Origin: Capra hircus
Taxonomy: Eukaryota; Chordata; Mammalia; Artiodactyla; Bovidae
Length of the DNA stretch: 64,000 bases
Assembly (NCBI RefSeq): GCF_001704415.2
Contig: NC_030823.1
Location: 71,176,458-71,240,457 of the forward strand
Direction: 5' to 3'
Shown: positions 10,474-20,914 of the stretch, piece after piece
Numbering within the stretch: the stretch's first letter is position 1
Layout of the letters: every line of letters begins with the position of its first letter
Made by a program: the position numbers and the translations under genes
Notes under the pieces: generated by a model
What the model was told of the DNA's origin: nothing
The model's database searches: none
Seen by the model: the letters and a program-made list of their open reading frames with translations, nothing else

Positions 10474-10485
10474 CATGGACTAGGA
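10474..10485. repeat. Target-site duplication, right copy
   Basis: This is an exact copy of the 12-bp word at 10238-10249. Confidence 0.92.
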
Positions 10486-11100
10486 AATGATGCTCTCTTT
10501 GGGCCAGAGTGAGCTTGCTATCTCTTCTGTACCCAGCAGTGTTGCAGGGACCCAGCAATTCCTCAAACCTTTTACTTTCCAGGCTTTTACATCCACCTGA
10601 CTGTCCCTGAGCTGCCTATAGCAGCAAGAGCCTGCATATTTTCTGTGGTAGATTTTATTTTTAAAAACTCCCTTGCTACCAGCAGCATGCCGAGGATGGT
10701 GCCTTTTTCCTCGGAGATCTATTTGCAGACAGCTCCTGCATTTTGCTGCATTTCCCAGCACGCTCCTCACAAATACTTAAGCCAGACATGAAAATAGCTT
10801 CTGGTTCACAGGGTATGAATTTTTAAAAGAGGACACTTGGTTGTATTGTCTCAGGGAAAAGCCTGCGCTCCTTCTGGAGCACATCGTATATTTGGCGCCT
10901 CCTGTTGGTGAGGTGTAATAGTGCATCTAACCATGCACTCCGTAACCAACCGGATGCTCAGAGAAGTGAAGCTGGTCCCAGAGACTCAAACAGGGAGAGG
11001 GCCCAAGTCAAATTCTACGGTAGATGATGGAGGGTGGGAAAAGGACATGGAAAAAGAAGAAAAGGCATGCAGAATTAGGAAATGGCATAAAATAACTAAA
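10486..11100. other. Non-repeat stretch, no gene seen
   Basis: No repeat family was recognised, and the short ORFs lack domains. Confidence 0.4.
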
Positions 11101-11104
11101 ATCC

Positions 11105-11235
11105 TTGATGACTGATGTAAACTGGACTTATGGTGGTGACCGTTTTGCAGTGTATCCAAATACTGAATCGTCATACTGTACACCTGAATGGCACGTGCCA
11201 ATTATATCTCAATGAAAGCAATACTGAGACTCCTG
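11105..11235 (+). repeat. Possible old L1 3' end
   Basis: The stretch ggtggtgaccgttttgcagt, gtatccaaatactgaatcgt, actgtacacctgaatggcac, caattatatctcaatgaaag resembles the 3' end of ancient mammalian L1 subfamilies, where 'tgtacacctgaaactaat...caattatatctcaataaa' is typical. It is diverged, and the family call is tentative. Confidence 0.45.
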
Positions 11236-11239
11236 ACAA

Positions 11240-12079
11240 AGTATACCGCACAGAGCTCTAGCTAGCAGCAGGCCATGCAGTAAATCGCCAACGTTTCCTT
11301 CCGTAAAGGCCCATTCTCAAGCACTTGGAGAAATTTAGCCACAGGAATTTGATTTATCTTGATTTCATAAGCGGGATGATGAAATGATTATATAAGGCTC
11401 GGGGTGGGGGTGGGGTTGGAGGCATGCCGCTTTCTCTGACATCCTCTCTGTTTGATTTTTCACTTGACTTGGGAAGACTCCAGAAAATTTGCTCCAAGTG
11501 GAAGCTACTTTCTTCTGCCCTAGGACAGCGAGGGTGTGGAACAAGGATTGAACTGAGGGAAAAGAATGGGGAGTGAGAAATAAAGGCAAAGCATACCCAT
11601 GACTTTTCAGGAGCAGATTTGGCGAGCATGATTAACTGAAGAAAGGAACCTGGTCCTCGCCCTGCTGAACTCTCACGCAGGGAGGCAGATGCCTTTGCTA
11701 ACCCCAAACTGTGAGCTGGGCTGGAAGGAAAAACCCAGGGCAGAGTGGGCATGCCAAATTCAATTTTCCCATCCTTCCGCCTCAAGGCCAGATGAATCCA
11801 GCAGCAGAGCAGCTTTGTTTTGCTGTTGTGTCTCACTGCGTGTCGGGGCAGCTGGGAAGCCGCCAGGGTTTTCATCCTGGGCTTTCTGTTTGAGCACCTC
11901 CTAATTCCGCCCTGACGTTCCTCTCAGGTTAGAACCTGAAACAGGGTGCTTTCATCTTAAGGCTTGTTGACTGGTGTTGGCAGCAGCTTCTCATTATGTG
12001 GTCACAGAGACAAAACGCCTCGGAATCTGTAATCAGTCCCTTCAGTCACTCCACGTCCCCCAGCCCCAACTCAGCTGCT
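11240..12079. other. Non-repeat stretch, no gene seen
   Basis: A minus-strand open frame of 173 codons (11354-11875) spans much of this stretch, but it shows no domain and no conserved motif. A G-rich run sits at 11400-11417. No repeat family was recognised. Confidence 0.4.
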
Positions 12080-12340
12080 GTTGCACAGCCTCCCCTGCAG
12101 GGGCGACGCCCCCTGCACCCCGTGCTCCCTCCTCCCCCCTCTGCTACCGCTCATGTGTGCAGGGCCCACGGAGGGGCCGGAGTGCAAGCCGCTACCCCTC
12201 TGTCCCTGCGTGGACTTGGGCTACCGTGTCCTTCTGCGGAGCCAGGCTCTGTCTGCACCTGGGCACGCACACCCTTCTCACAGCCTCGGCTGGAAGTCTG
12301 CAGGCTTCCCCATGGGCCGGGCTGTCTGCCAGCAGTGTTG
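12080..12340. other. Locally GC-rich, CpG-bearing stretch
   Basis: GC content is visibly higher than in the flanks. I count roughly ten CpG dinucleotides over about 160 bp (12100-12260). Three + frames stay open across part of it, a common side-effect of GC richness. It could be a weak CpG island or an old regulatory element. No promoter motif or repeat family is recognisable. Confidence 0.35.
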
Positions 12341-13205
12341 CTGTTGTCGGGGTGTGTGTGTGTATACTCTCAGGCGCACATGCATCCTATCAATGACTAG
12401 TCCTAAAGGAGACAGCCAGGGAGAAGAGAACTGGGTAACCCAGCACCCGTTTCCGGCATCCGATCACCCCAAGCATCTGTTTCTTCACTAGCTGCGTCTG
12501 CTTTGCTTGGCTAGGAAAGTATTTGTTTGTTTTTTCTTCCTTTCCATTAAAGTCTAACCTGTCATCTGCAAGCTCAGAAACCCTGTCGCATGCCATGTGG
12601 TAGTCAGTTGTTGTTCATCTATGTGTGTACTTTATCGAGGATAAATGTCCTCATTTAGGGCCATTTGCTTGAGCCCCAGATCCCTCGTAGGCTATGAATA
12701 GGTGAGGCAAAGAGCCCGGGGAGGCTAGGAACCACCGTGCATGTAATGCACTCTGAGTGTAGGGCCTTCTAGGCAGGGGCCTTCCATGACAGTTACAAAT
12801 AATTCATGCCTACAAACCTTCCCCCCGCCACTGGGTTTCTAGGGGTTATTTATGATCCTAAGGCTTCAGGAAACAGAAGACCCTCCTCCATTGAGACAGA
12901 GGGAAGCATGTGTCCAGGGTACATACTGGACCGCAGGCCAAGACCCGCCCCATGGAAAAGCCTGGCCTCCACTTCCTTAGGCCATCAGAGGCATTCGAAC
13001 GCCAAGTTCCACTTGTTGTTTACTCGATTCCACTTTGAGTGTCTTTTTCGGTTATTCACACACGTCCTGCATGGCCTGGCAGACTCAGATTTCCCTTGTT
13101 GGCTGGACCTTCCCAGGGTAAAGCATGGCATCAGACCAGAAGCATCTTGAGGGTGGTACACTGTGGCTGCCCCCATCTCCCCACGCACACCCGCATGGGG
13201 GATCC
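12341..13205. other. Non-repeat stretch, no gene seen
   Basis: Apart from a short (GT)n run near 12351-12363, nothing was recognised. Confidence 0.4.
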
Positions 13206-13207
13206 CC

Positions 13208-13605
13208 AAGTGTGTTAGTTTCCTGCTGCGGCTCTTGTACAGATGATGACACACTGGGTGACTTAAAATAACAGGAATTTATTCTCTCACAAGGGTCCAA
13301 AAGGATGTCAGCAGGGCCCTGCGCCCTCTGACAGCTCTGGGGGACAATCCTTCCTTCCAGCTTTGGATGGCTCCTGGCGTTCCTGGCTGGTGGAGACCTA
13401 ACGTCCATCTATGCCTCTGTGTGGCCTTCGCCCTCTGCCTCTGCACCTCAAACGTCCTTCTTGTCTCGCTTGTAAAGACACCAGTCATTGAATTTGGGGC
13501 CTTAAATCCAGGATGGTCACATCTCGAGGTCCTTAAATTAATTACATACACCAAGACCCTATTTCCAAATAAAGTCACGTTCACAAGTATTAGGATTTAG
13601 CGCTT
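13208..13605 (-). mobile_element. MLT1-type (ERVL-MaLR) solo LTR
   Basis: Read on the minus strand, the right end carries gtgactttatttggaaatag and agggtcttggtg, and the left end carries agagaataaattcctgttat, tttaagtcacccagtgtgtc and finally gaaactaacaca. These are the conserved start and end blocks of MLT1 LTRs in the correct order and at the expected size of about 400 bp. An AATAAA lies in the expected 3' position. No internal sequence is present, so it is a solo LTR of an old non-autonomous retrovirus-like element. Confidence 0.85.
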
Positions 13606-13649
13606 GGATATATTGGCAGGAGGGAGGGTGCAGCTTCACTCGCACGCCT

Positions 13650-13755
13650 GCCTTTCCTCTTCCTCGTCTGCCTTCTCTTCTTCCTCTTTCTGCTCTTCAT
13701 CCTTCCTCATCTTCCTCTCTGCTCCCCTTTCCTCCTCTCCCTTCTTCTCTCTCTG
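13650..13755. repeat. Polypyrimidine (CT-rich) tract
   Basis: About 105 bases are almost entirely C and T on the + strand (for example ccttctcttcttcctctttc). The complement is GA-rich, which creates a spurious glutamate- and arginine-rich minus-strand open frame at 13636-13851. Confidence 0.9.
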
Positions 13756-14139
13756 AGCACCTTTCCAGCACAAGATTGTTTTTTTCCCATAAGTAATAGT
13801 CTCATGTGAGTTATGTTTCTTCTCCTGGATGGTTCTTGGGATAAAGTCCAAGTTATTTGGTTAATCCTTTGAGTCTCCGGGTAGAATATCATTTTCCTTT
13901 GCTTTTTCTTGAGTGATGTCTCCTTTGAATCCTGTGAAATTCTCTGACATAGAGATTCACAAGGCACAGGAAGCATCGAGATCACAGGGAAGAGCTTTGT
14001 GTCAGACATTAGAGAGAGCTTCCTGCTGGGAGAGGTGAGGAGAGGCGATAAGCAAAAGACCTAAGTGGGTAATGGACTCCCCTTCCCTGCGGATGGTTAA
14101 GAACAATACTTTGTTGGTTATCTAGCTCTGATCTCTGTC

Positions 14140-14480
14140 ACTTTCTTGTTCCAAACCTTTGATGGGTCCTTGCAGCCTCAGAATAAAGTCCAGGCCCAGG
14201 GGTCTCCTCTAAGCCCATATTCCAGCTGCAGTACAAACTGTACTTCTTGCTGTTGTCCTCCGCCCACCCCCACAGTTACACATCCTGCTGAGCGTTTACT
14301 TTGCCTGTGTCCTCTCTCTTGGGATGTCCTTCACCCTACCTCACCACCTCCCTTCAAACCCAAGCCAGCCTCAAGCCCAGCTCAGCCTCTCCTTCCCACT
14401 TCTCAGTCTGCTTCCAGCTAGAATCTCTCTCTCCTCTAATTTGTCTTTCTCTGCTATTCTCTTTGTCCTTTAAAGAGGCC
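14140..14480 (+). repeat. L2-like LINE relic
   Basis: The order ccaaacctttgatgggtcct, cctcagaataaagtccaggc, cctgtgtcctctctcttggg, then tcaagcccagctcagcctct resembles the L2 3' region ('ataaagtccaaactcctta', 'ctggaatgccct', 'agacccagctcaaatgtcac'). It is strongly diverged. Confidence 0.5.
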
Positions 14481-14612
14481 TCCACTCATAGTTTCGTGTA
14501 GAATAATGAAACATATATGGAATTTTTCCTCTGAATGTGGGGGTCCTGTATTTTCATTGCTTGCATTTCTTCACCTAGTGCCTGGCCCTCAGTGTTTGCT
14601 GGTTTTCAAACC

Positions 14613-14672
14613 CCTGTCTCCTGCATTAGCAGGCGAGTTCTTTACCAGCTGAGCCATAGTGATTCCCTCTTT
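14613..14672 (-). mobile_element. tRNA-derived head of a Bov-tA or CHR SINE
   Basis: Only the reversed tRNA-like head is seen: cccctgtctcctgcattagc, then gagttctttaccagctgagc. The body is not recognisable, so this is a short relic and not a tRNA gene. Confidence 0.6.
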
Positions 14673-15085
14673 GTCATATAGCCACTAAAACTGCTTTCCT
14701 CACATGCAGGAGGGGATCTTTCTGGCCATGCACAGCCTTCCCAAGGCTTCCCCCAAATGCAGTCTCCTAAATGTGACTGTGGACTTTCCACCAGCTCGGC
14801 AGCCTCCTCATCAGCCTGCTGTCTCTTCTGCTCCACCCTAGCCCAAATCCTAACCTAATCCAAGTAGCTGTCCCTCCCAGACAACCCGTCCTTTCTCCCA
14901 GCTCCTGATTTCCTGCCTTTATCACATCAAAGAGGGCCTGGGAGGGTTGGACCCCACACGGAACCCTCCCTTCTCTGGAGCCACAATTCAGAGATGCCTC
15001 CTCCATAATGCTCTCCTCAGGAAACTCCTCCCTGCCAGCCACCACCACCAATCATCGCTCTGGGGCCCCTGAGTGACTCAGTGGA
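14673..15085. other. Non-repeat stretch, no gene seen
   Basis: No repeat family or coding signature was recognised. Confidence 0.4.
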
Positions 15086-15089
15086 GCAG

Positions 15090-15260
15090 GGCATCTTGAG
15101 GAAAGTACCTTGTGCCCTGGACTGTTGTCGGGACCTGGGTTCTACCCCATGTATTTCCACTAGGCCAAGTTATTAACCTTGATGTTGCTCATTGTAAAAT
15201 GAGAACATTAGGTGAAGGCTGATTATCAGCCTTATCGAATTTGAGTTCTAGGGGTATCTG
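15090..15260 (+). repeat. MIR SINE relic
   Basis: MIR landmarks appear in order: gacctgggttctaccccatg, ggccaagttattaaccttga, tgctcattgtaaaatgagaa. It is diverged. Confidence 0.6.
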
Positions 15261-15769
15261 CCTACCCTCTCTACTCTGAAGAGCATGGATACAATGTCCT
15301 AAGCCAGGCAGCATGGGCAGGAGGCCTCTACCATCTTGGCACATCCCCCTCACCTGTCCTTGCTTGACTTGTAATTCTCATCTGTATCCTTTGATTCCCC
15401 ATAATCCCAGTCTGACCTGTCTGTGAATGGGACAAAAAGGCCACTCCCTACAGCTTAAGAGATTTTAAAGTCCAATTGGAAGACCAGGATTCCTTTCCCC
15501 TGACTTGGCTTACAAAACTGGAGATTGAGGAGGAGAGGTTCAAACCCTGAGCCGTGTCCCTGGCTCGGTTTCCACCAGGCCCAAAGCTGTGTCTGGTTTT
15601 CCCCCACTGTGCCCCAGATGAGCTCGCCAGGACCTGCTTGTTGCTGCCCCGGGATGTAGTTGAGTCTACTGAAGCAATGGACAGGGTTACTTTCTGCTTC
15701 AAGCTCGATCACATGTGCACATCTGTGTGTGGGAGTGCACACACCCTTTGAATGTCTACGCCCACTTCA

Positions 15770-16085
15770 CTTTCATATATTTTATTTCATCTGATCCTTG
15801 TAATAACTTTGTGAGGCTGATGCTATTATTTCTCTTATTTTTCCATATGCAAAACCTGAAGCTCAGAGGAGTGAAAGGTGGGTTCAGTTCAGTTCACTCA
15901 CTAGGTCATGTCCGACTCTGCAGCCCCATGCACTGCAGCACGCCAGGCTTCCTGTCCATCACCAACTCCCAGAGCTTGCTCAAACTCATGTCCATCAGGT
16001 CGGTGATGCCTATGGGACAAAACTAGAACTGGAACTCAGATCTTCCAACTCCAAATCCCAAGTCCTTCCCACTAGCCCACCCGAC
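15770..16085 (-). repeat. MIR SINE relic split by a BovB fragment
   Basis: Left part (15770-15882): tgtaataactttgtgaggct, then gcaaaacctgaagctcagag. Right part (16013-16085): actagaactggaactcagat, cttccaactccaaatcccaa. Together they read as one minus-strand MIR interrupted by the BovB piece at 15883-16012, so the MIR is older. Confidence 0.65.
15883..16012 (-). mobile_element. BovB 3' terminal fragment
   Basis: About 130 bp of the reverse-complement BovB 3' end: ttcagttcagttcactcact, catgcactgcagcacgccag, catcaccaactcccagagct, ending near gtcggtgatgcc. It is extremely 5'-truncated. No clear target-site duplication was found. Confidence 0.9.
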
Positions 16086-16211
16086 GATATGGGTCTGCAG
16101 AGGGGGACTGAGCAGCCTCGCTTCTCCCTCGTACAGGGGCCCTTGAGAACGTTGCGCTGACAGGCGGCCGAGGAGAGCTTTCTTCCCCAGCCTGGTTTTG
16201 TAAACTAGAGT

Positions 16212-16370
16212 CTCTCAGTCTTCAGTGTGCACACAAGTCAGCTCTGATCTTGTTAAGATGCAGATTCTGATTCAGCCGGTCAGATTCAGGGAGGGGTCAG
16301 AGTTACATTCCTAACAAGTGCCCCGGTGGTGATGCCTGTGTAGCAGCTGTCGACACTTTGAGGATCATGC
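16212..16370 (+). mobile_element. MER5-type hAT (Charlie) DNA transposon relic
   Basis: The order agtctctcagtcttcagtgt, cttgttaagatgcagattct, gattcagccggtcagattca, gccccggtggtgatgcctgt, then ttgaggatcat resembles the short near-palindromic MER5/MER3 non-autonomous elements. No transposase is encoded. Confidence 0.65.
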
Positions 16371-16564
16371 TGGAATGGCAGGACTGTAGGCAGCCCTGGT
16401 TGATACTTGCAGAGGCGGAAGGATGGGAAATCTGTGTCTTCCCAGGCCTGTACCTGGGAGTCCAGTGCTCTTCCCCAAGTGGCCGAGGCTGTTGAGAGGC
16501 CCAAGGATGCTGATCCCTGGGGTAAAGAGAGAGAGCTCCTTTGTAGAAACACACTCATGGTTGT

Positions 16565-16790
16565 CACCCAGGGCTCAGATGGTGAAGACAGGTGGTCCTG
16601 CAGGGGCCAGAGTCAGGTAGGTGTAACAGACATGGGTTCAGTCCCTGGGTGGGGAAGACCATCTGAAACAAGGCACAGCCACCCACTCCAATATTCTTGC
16701 CTGGAGAATCCCATAGACAGGGGAGCCCGGCGGGCTACGGTCTATGGGATTGCAGAGTCAGACCTGACTGAGTGGCTTAGCACTCGTGGG
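16565..16790 (+). mobile_element. Bov-tA SINE, old and diverged
   Basis: The tRNA head is degraded (cccagggctcagatggtgaa), followed by catgggttcagtccctgggt, ccactccaatattcttgcct, atcccatagacaggggagcc and tgactgagtggcttagcact. An insertion or rearrangement lies between the head and the B-box region. A 177-codon + open frame runs through it and is not a gene. Confidence 0.88.
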
Positions 16791-17034
16791 ATGGGCCAGG
16801 AGGGTCTCCGGTGTAAGGGCTTGAGTCTCCACTGGAAGGCCCTGTGCTTGCCGATCTTGGCCTGGGGAACTCCCCTCCCAAGGGACAATGTGTTTTGGTA
16901 CAGTGACGATTATGGTTATGTAATTTATATAATACCGTAAAATTTTATTATTGTTTTTATTACCATTTCCCAGTACTGAGTTTCTTCCTAGTATGCAGCC
17001 CTGTGCTAGGCACTGTTTGTAAAACAAATCTGAG

Positions 17035-17105
17035 GATTTCAAGGGCGGGGATTATGTTTGGGGGATTGTATGTATCTGTACACAATAGTCACTCAATAAT
17101 TCCTC
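17035..17105 (+). repeat. Possible L2/MIR tail
   Basis: The blocks aagggcggggattatgtttg and aatagtcactcaataattcc resemble the L2 terminal blocks 'gagggcagggattttgtctg' and 'agtaggcactcaataaat'. The stretch is short and weak. Confidence 0.35.
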
Positions 17106-17648
17106 CGTTAACCGAGGATTTCTTTCTCCTGATCTTCTAAAAGTGGCTGTCGGTGAGGCACATTGAGTGTGGTGCTTTTGTTTTGCTTTTGGGGAATGAA
17201 GTAGAGGAGATCATGGGATAAAAAAATCCAAATACCCACCCTCCCACTCCATCCTTAGAGTCCAGCTGGACTCAGGAGCCTGGCGTGGTGGGTCCTGCTG
17301 GCCTCCTGTGCCTTATATACAGTACATCACCCCAGGGCCTGGCCTCCTTGCAGCTGTGGCCCCTTGGCAGAGTGAAATCAACTCTGCCCTGGAGCAGAGC
17401 CAAGGCATGCTCTGGCATGAATTCTGCTTTGCATCCCATTATTCTGGGTAGATGACTTTTAAGTCTGGTGACCATAGTTTCTCAACCAGCCTACATAGCA
17501 GAGGTCTTTTCAGCTACTTTTGGGAACAAATGGACATCTGAAAATAGAGCTTGAATATGCCAAATACAGAATTTCCATATATTTTTTTAAATGGGGAATA
17601 TTTATAACTTGGCTGCCCCAGGAAATTGAGGGGATACAGTGCACCCAC
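17106..17648. other. Non-repeat stretch, no gene seen
   Basis: No repeat family or coding signature was recognised. Confidence 0.4.
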
Positions 17649-17649
17649 T

Positions 17650-17862
17650 GGGCTTTGCCCCAATGCCTCAGTGGTAAAGAATCCGCCTGCCATGCAGAGA
17701 CATGAGAGACTGGGTTCGATCCCTGGGTCAGGAAGATTCCTTGGAGAAGGGAATGGCAACCCACTCCGGTATTCTTGCCTGGAAAATCCCATGGACAGAG
17801 GAACCTGTCAGGCTACAGTCCATGGGCCGCAAGGAGTCAGGCATAACTGAGCGCGCACACGC
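17650..17862 (+). mobile_element. Bov-tA SINE, near full length
   Basis: The head reads cctcagtggtaaagaatccg, the B-box region gactgggttcgatccctggg, the body cccactccggtattcttgcc, and the tail caggcataactgagcgcgca. The extreme 5' bases are altered. No clean target-site duplication was found. Confidence 0.93.
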
Positions 17863-18109
17863 AATGCACGCCTAAAGCATTGCTTCCAAGAGATGTTCCC
17901 TGACCCTCGTGCTCCCAATCCAAGTTAGTTTTTCCATCAACTTTTACTCAGAGCACTCTTCTTTCCCTTCATAGCCCTAAGCAGTGTATAATTTTAAATG
18001 TACAATCTTTGTTTGAGACTTGCTTCTGAGAGATGTTTTGTCCCCTGCTGTATCCCCCGTAATTAATGGTACCTGTATGTTGCAGGCTGGGTCCCTCAGG
18101 CACTAGGGA

Positions 18110-18268
18110 GTTGTTCCCAAGTTATGGTCTCTGGTTGCAAAGGCAAGTTCTTGGCCCCATACTTGATCTATTGACATAGAATCTCCTGAACCAGACCCAG
18201 AAACCCATATAATGTTAATTCCTGTAGCGATTCTAATGCCCCTAAATCTGAAGAACCATTGCCTTGGG
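18110..18268 (+). mobile_element. MER3/MER5-type hAT DNA transposon relic
   Basis: The sequence tggtctctggttgcaaaggc, cttggccccatacttgatct, tagaatctcctgaaccagac, cctgtagcgattctaatgcc, ctgaagaaccattgcc follows the order of the short MER3-like elements ('ggcccc', 'tgaatcagaatctc', 'gtgattctaatgc', 'gagaaccactg'). Confidence 0.6.
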
Positions 18269-18525
18269 GTCTGGGACCAGTTCCTCAGTGTCATACAGCA
18301 TGGGTTAAGGAATAGCCTTACGTGGGCTGAAGGTCAGTGAGAGAAGTGAGACATCTCAGAGAGAGGTGAGGGGGCATTCTGGGTGCTCATTCCAGTGGAG
18401 GGACCCCATGCCCTTGAGCATCTTCCCTCTTATACAGCGACGGAGAGAGCAAGCTGGTAATGAAGGGCCACAGAAGGGCCTTGGCAGAGGCAGGCCAGGG
18501 AGCTAATGGATTACAGGAGTAGGCT

Positions 18526-18534
18526 GGGAAAGCT
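18526..18534. repeat. Probable target-site duplication, left copy
   Basis: The 9-bp word gggaaagct recurs at 18747-18755. It partly overlaps the SINE start (gcttccctgg), so its exact limit is uncertain. Confidence 0.65.
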
Positions 18535-18746
18535 TCCCTGGTGGCTCAGATGGTAGAGTCTCCACCTGCAATGCAGGAGACCTGGGTCTGATCCCTGGGT
18601 CGGGAAGATCCCTTGGAGAAGGGAATGGTAACCCACTCCAGTATTCTTGCCTGGAAAATCCTTATGAACAGAAAAACCTTGTGGGCTACAGTCCATGGGG
18701 TCACAAAGAGTTGGACATGACTGAGGAACCAACATGACACATAGAA
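18535..18746 (+). mobile_element. Bov-tA SINE, full length
   Basis: The head tccctggtggctcagatggt is followed by gacctgggtctgatccctgg, cccactccagtattcttgcc, then catggggtcacaaagagttg and gacatgactgaggaaccaac. Nine-base TSDs flank it. Confidence 0.95.
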
Positions 18747-18755
18747 GGGAAAGCT
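18747..18755. repeat. Probable target-site duplication, right copy
   Basis: This is a copy of the 9-bp word at 18526-18534. Confidence 0.65.
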
Positions 18756-19860
18756 AGCTGCCCCGCACCTGGAGAGCCCTAAGGCCCAGGAGAAGCTGTA
18801 GACCCTGCTACTTCAACACAGCAGAAGCCCCAGCCCCTGGGAAGCTGAGCTTAGGTGCAGCCCTGCCCACAGGGAGAGGGGGAAGCTCCCAGTCCCAGCT
18901 GGTTCACTGCCTGGGCTGTGCAGAGTGAGATCCCTGGGGCAGCTCTGCTCATAGCCCCGGCACATAGCAGGCACTCAAACTTTTTGGGGTGAAGAAGTAG
19001 GGTTTCTTCCAACTCTGAGGCTGATCCTGCTTTCCTGAGGTTTGGGCTGCTCACCAGCAGACTCCTGGCTACTCAACGACCTAAGTATAACAATCTCTCC
19101 TGATGGACAGGCCAGAGTCTCCATCAGCCCCTGTCCTTGCACCTGAAAGCAGGTGCTTGTGTTGGACTTCCCGACTCCTCACTCCCGCGCTGTCAGCCTG
19201 GCTTCCTGGGAGGCTTTGAGGGTTCTCAGTCCCACCGCCCTGGTTGTAACCAGCACCCCCAGGCTGCCCAGCCTACTCAGGCCAGCAGTCCCTCTGCCCC
19301 GGGACTGCCCAGGTAGAGACAGTGACTGGGAGTGTTTCTTTATACCCCAGTGGAAGGGCTGTCTACAGACCTGAGTCCCAAAGGCTTTCCACAAGGCAGG
19401 CTGACCCTCCGGGGAGGGCTGCTGCTGCCTGGATCCCACCATCTCTCCCAAGAGTCTCTCCCAGGGCACTTCTCAGGGCACTCTGGTTGACTTTTATTGC
19501 TTAATTAGAAGTCTCTGAACAACTGGAGGGAAACTGATTACACTGCCTTCCCTGCCACCTAGAGGAAACAGCAGGAGCTGTCTCAAGCCCCCAACCCCAG
19601 GCTCTCATCTCGTTATTCCCCACGCCCCTTGCTTTGGCCAGAAGTCCACATTCCTCCTTCATCTTTTGTGACATCGTCTCTTTATCACATGAAACATATA
19701 CCAATGGCTCCCTTCCTTGACCCTTAATTTCTTCTCAGTGCTTTTTAATCTTTGTCTTCTTTCTTTCTTTCCTGCTGCAGTACGTTTTTGGGACCCACAA
19801 ATAAGTGCCATCAACAAAGCTTTTGAAGTATTTCTGTATATCCTCTACCCCTAAAGACTC
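18756..19860. other. Non-repeat stretch, no gene seen
   Basis: A short L2/MIR-like tail (gcccggcacatagcaggcac type) may lie near 18945-18985. Otherwise nothing was recognised. Confidence 0.4.
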
Positions 19861-19861
19861 A

Positions 19862-19920
19862 GACACACACACACACCCCACCCCACCCCCTCACCCCCCC
19901 ACCCCCCTCCCCACCCCCCG
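19862..19920. repeat. (AC)n plus C-rich microsatellite
   Basis: It begins as (AC)n and changes into runs of C4-C7 separated by A or T. The complement has several G runs and could form a G-quadruplex. Its length is probably polymorphic. Confidence 0.92.
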
Positions 19921-20914
19921 TGAACTGAGCCTCATTGATCTGCTTCCATAACCTGAAGCCCTCGGGCACATCCTTCTTCCTCCCACTCTGTATCAGGCTC
20001 CCACAGGTCATTAAGTCCGCTCCAGGAGCGATCAGCCTCCAGACAGCATCTCATGACCATGTCCACAGGTGAGAGTTGGGAGGATGGGGTATGAGGGGCC
20101 TGGTGAGGATCTTTATTTACTGTCCTTTACTGGGAAAGTGCCTGAGTCAGCAGAAACCAACTAAGACCTGAAACACAATGCCCTCCCTCAAATTCAGCCC
20201 CATCCCGCAGGTATTGCTGCGTGCTAGGAAAGGAAGAACCTGAGTGATACGGGAGTCTGGGTGTTGCCTCCTCAAGCCCTTAGGAAGTGGAGGGTTTGGG
20301 ACTCTCAGATCAGAAATCCCACTTCACATCTGCTAGAATACTACTCATTCGCCTGGGAACTTAGAGATAAAACCATGAGGACTAGAGTGTTAGGACTTCT
20401 GGCCGAATGAAGGCCATCCTTTTGTGACACCTCCCTTCGACCAAAGGTCACCTTGAGTCAGTGGTCCCCTTTTGCTAAGATCTACTCCAGCCGAATTATC
20501 AGAAATAAAATAATATTTGTTCCAGCTAAATTCCCAGAAGTAGATGAATTCCTGCAGAGTTCATGGTGACCCAGGTCAGCTCCATTGTCTTTTTCTCCAT
20601 TGTTTTGTTCTCGGGCTTCCTGCGCCCTAACTTGGTGCTTCTGAGGAGGCCTGCGTCCAGGCGTTACAGTTCCCTCTTGCTCTGGTCTCTGGCAGGTGAC
20701 TTCCTGACTCAGCCTCTGGCAGCTCACTGAGTTGTCTTCCTTCCAGGAGTTATGGGAGTACCATCAGTAATCAATTTGCTTCAGGCAAATTAAATAATAT
20801 CTTGCCTGCCAGGAATCCTTTTAATCCTAGCTGTGCTTTTTTGCCCACCCCCAACAATTTTTTTTAATGTAGTTCTTTAGAACGCTTCTGCATTGATTTC
20901 CAGTTACTTAATGC
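19921..20914. other. Non-repeat stretch, no gene seen
   Basis: No repeat family or coding signature was recognised. Confidence 0.4.

Noticed and set aside
11354..11875. 173-codon minus strand open frame
   Set aside because: It has no domain, low-complexity proline and serine stretches, and overlapping frames on both strands. There is no splice or start context to support a gene.
12081..12491. Cysteine-rich 136-codon + frame in GC-rich DNA
   Set aside because: Three frames are open over the same stretch, which indicates GC bias rather than coding. No domain was seen.
13636..13851. Glutamate-rich acidic protein on the minus strand
   Set aside because: It is a translation of the polypyrimidine tract at 13650-13755, not a coding sequence.
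16407..16940. 177-codon + strand open frame
   Set aside because: It runs through a Bov-tA SINE and the flanking sequence; the middle translates the SINE body (SCLENPIDRGA-type residues seen at other SINEs).
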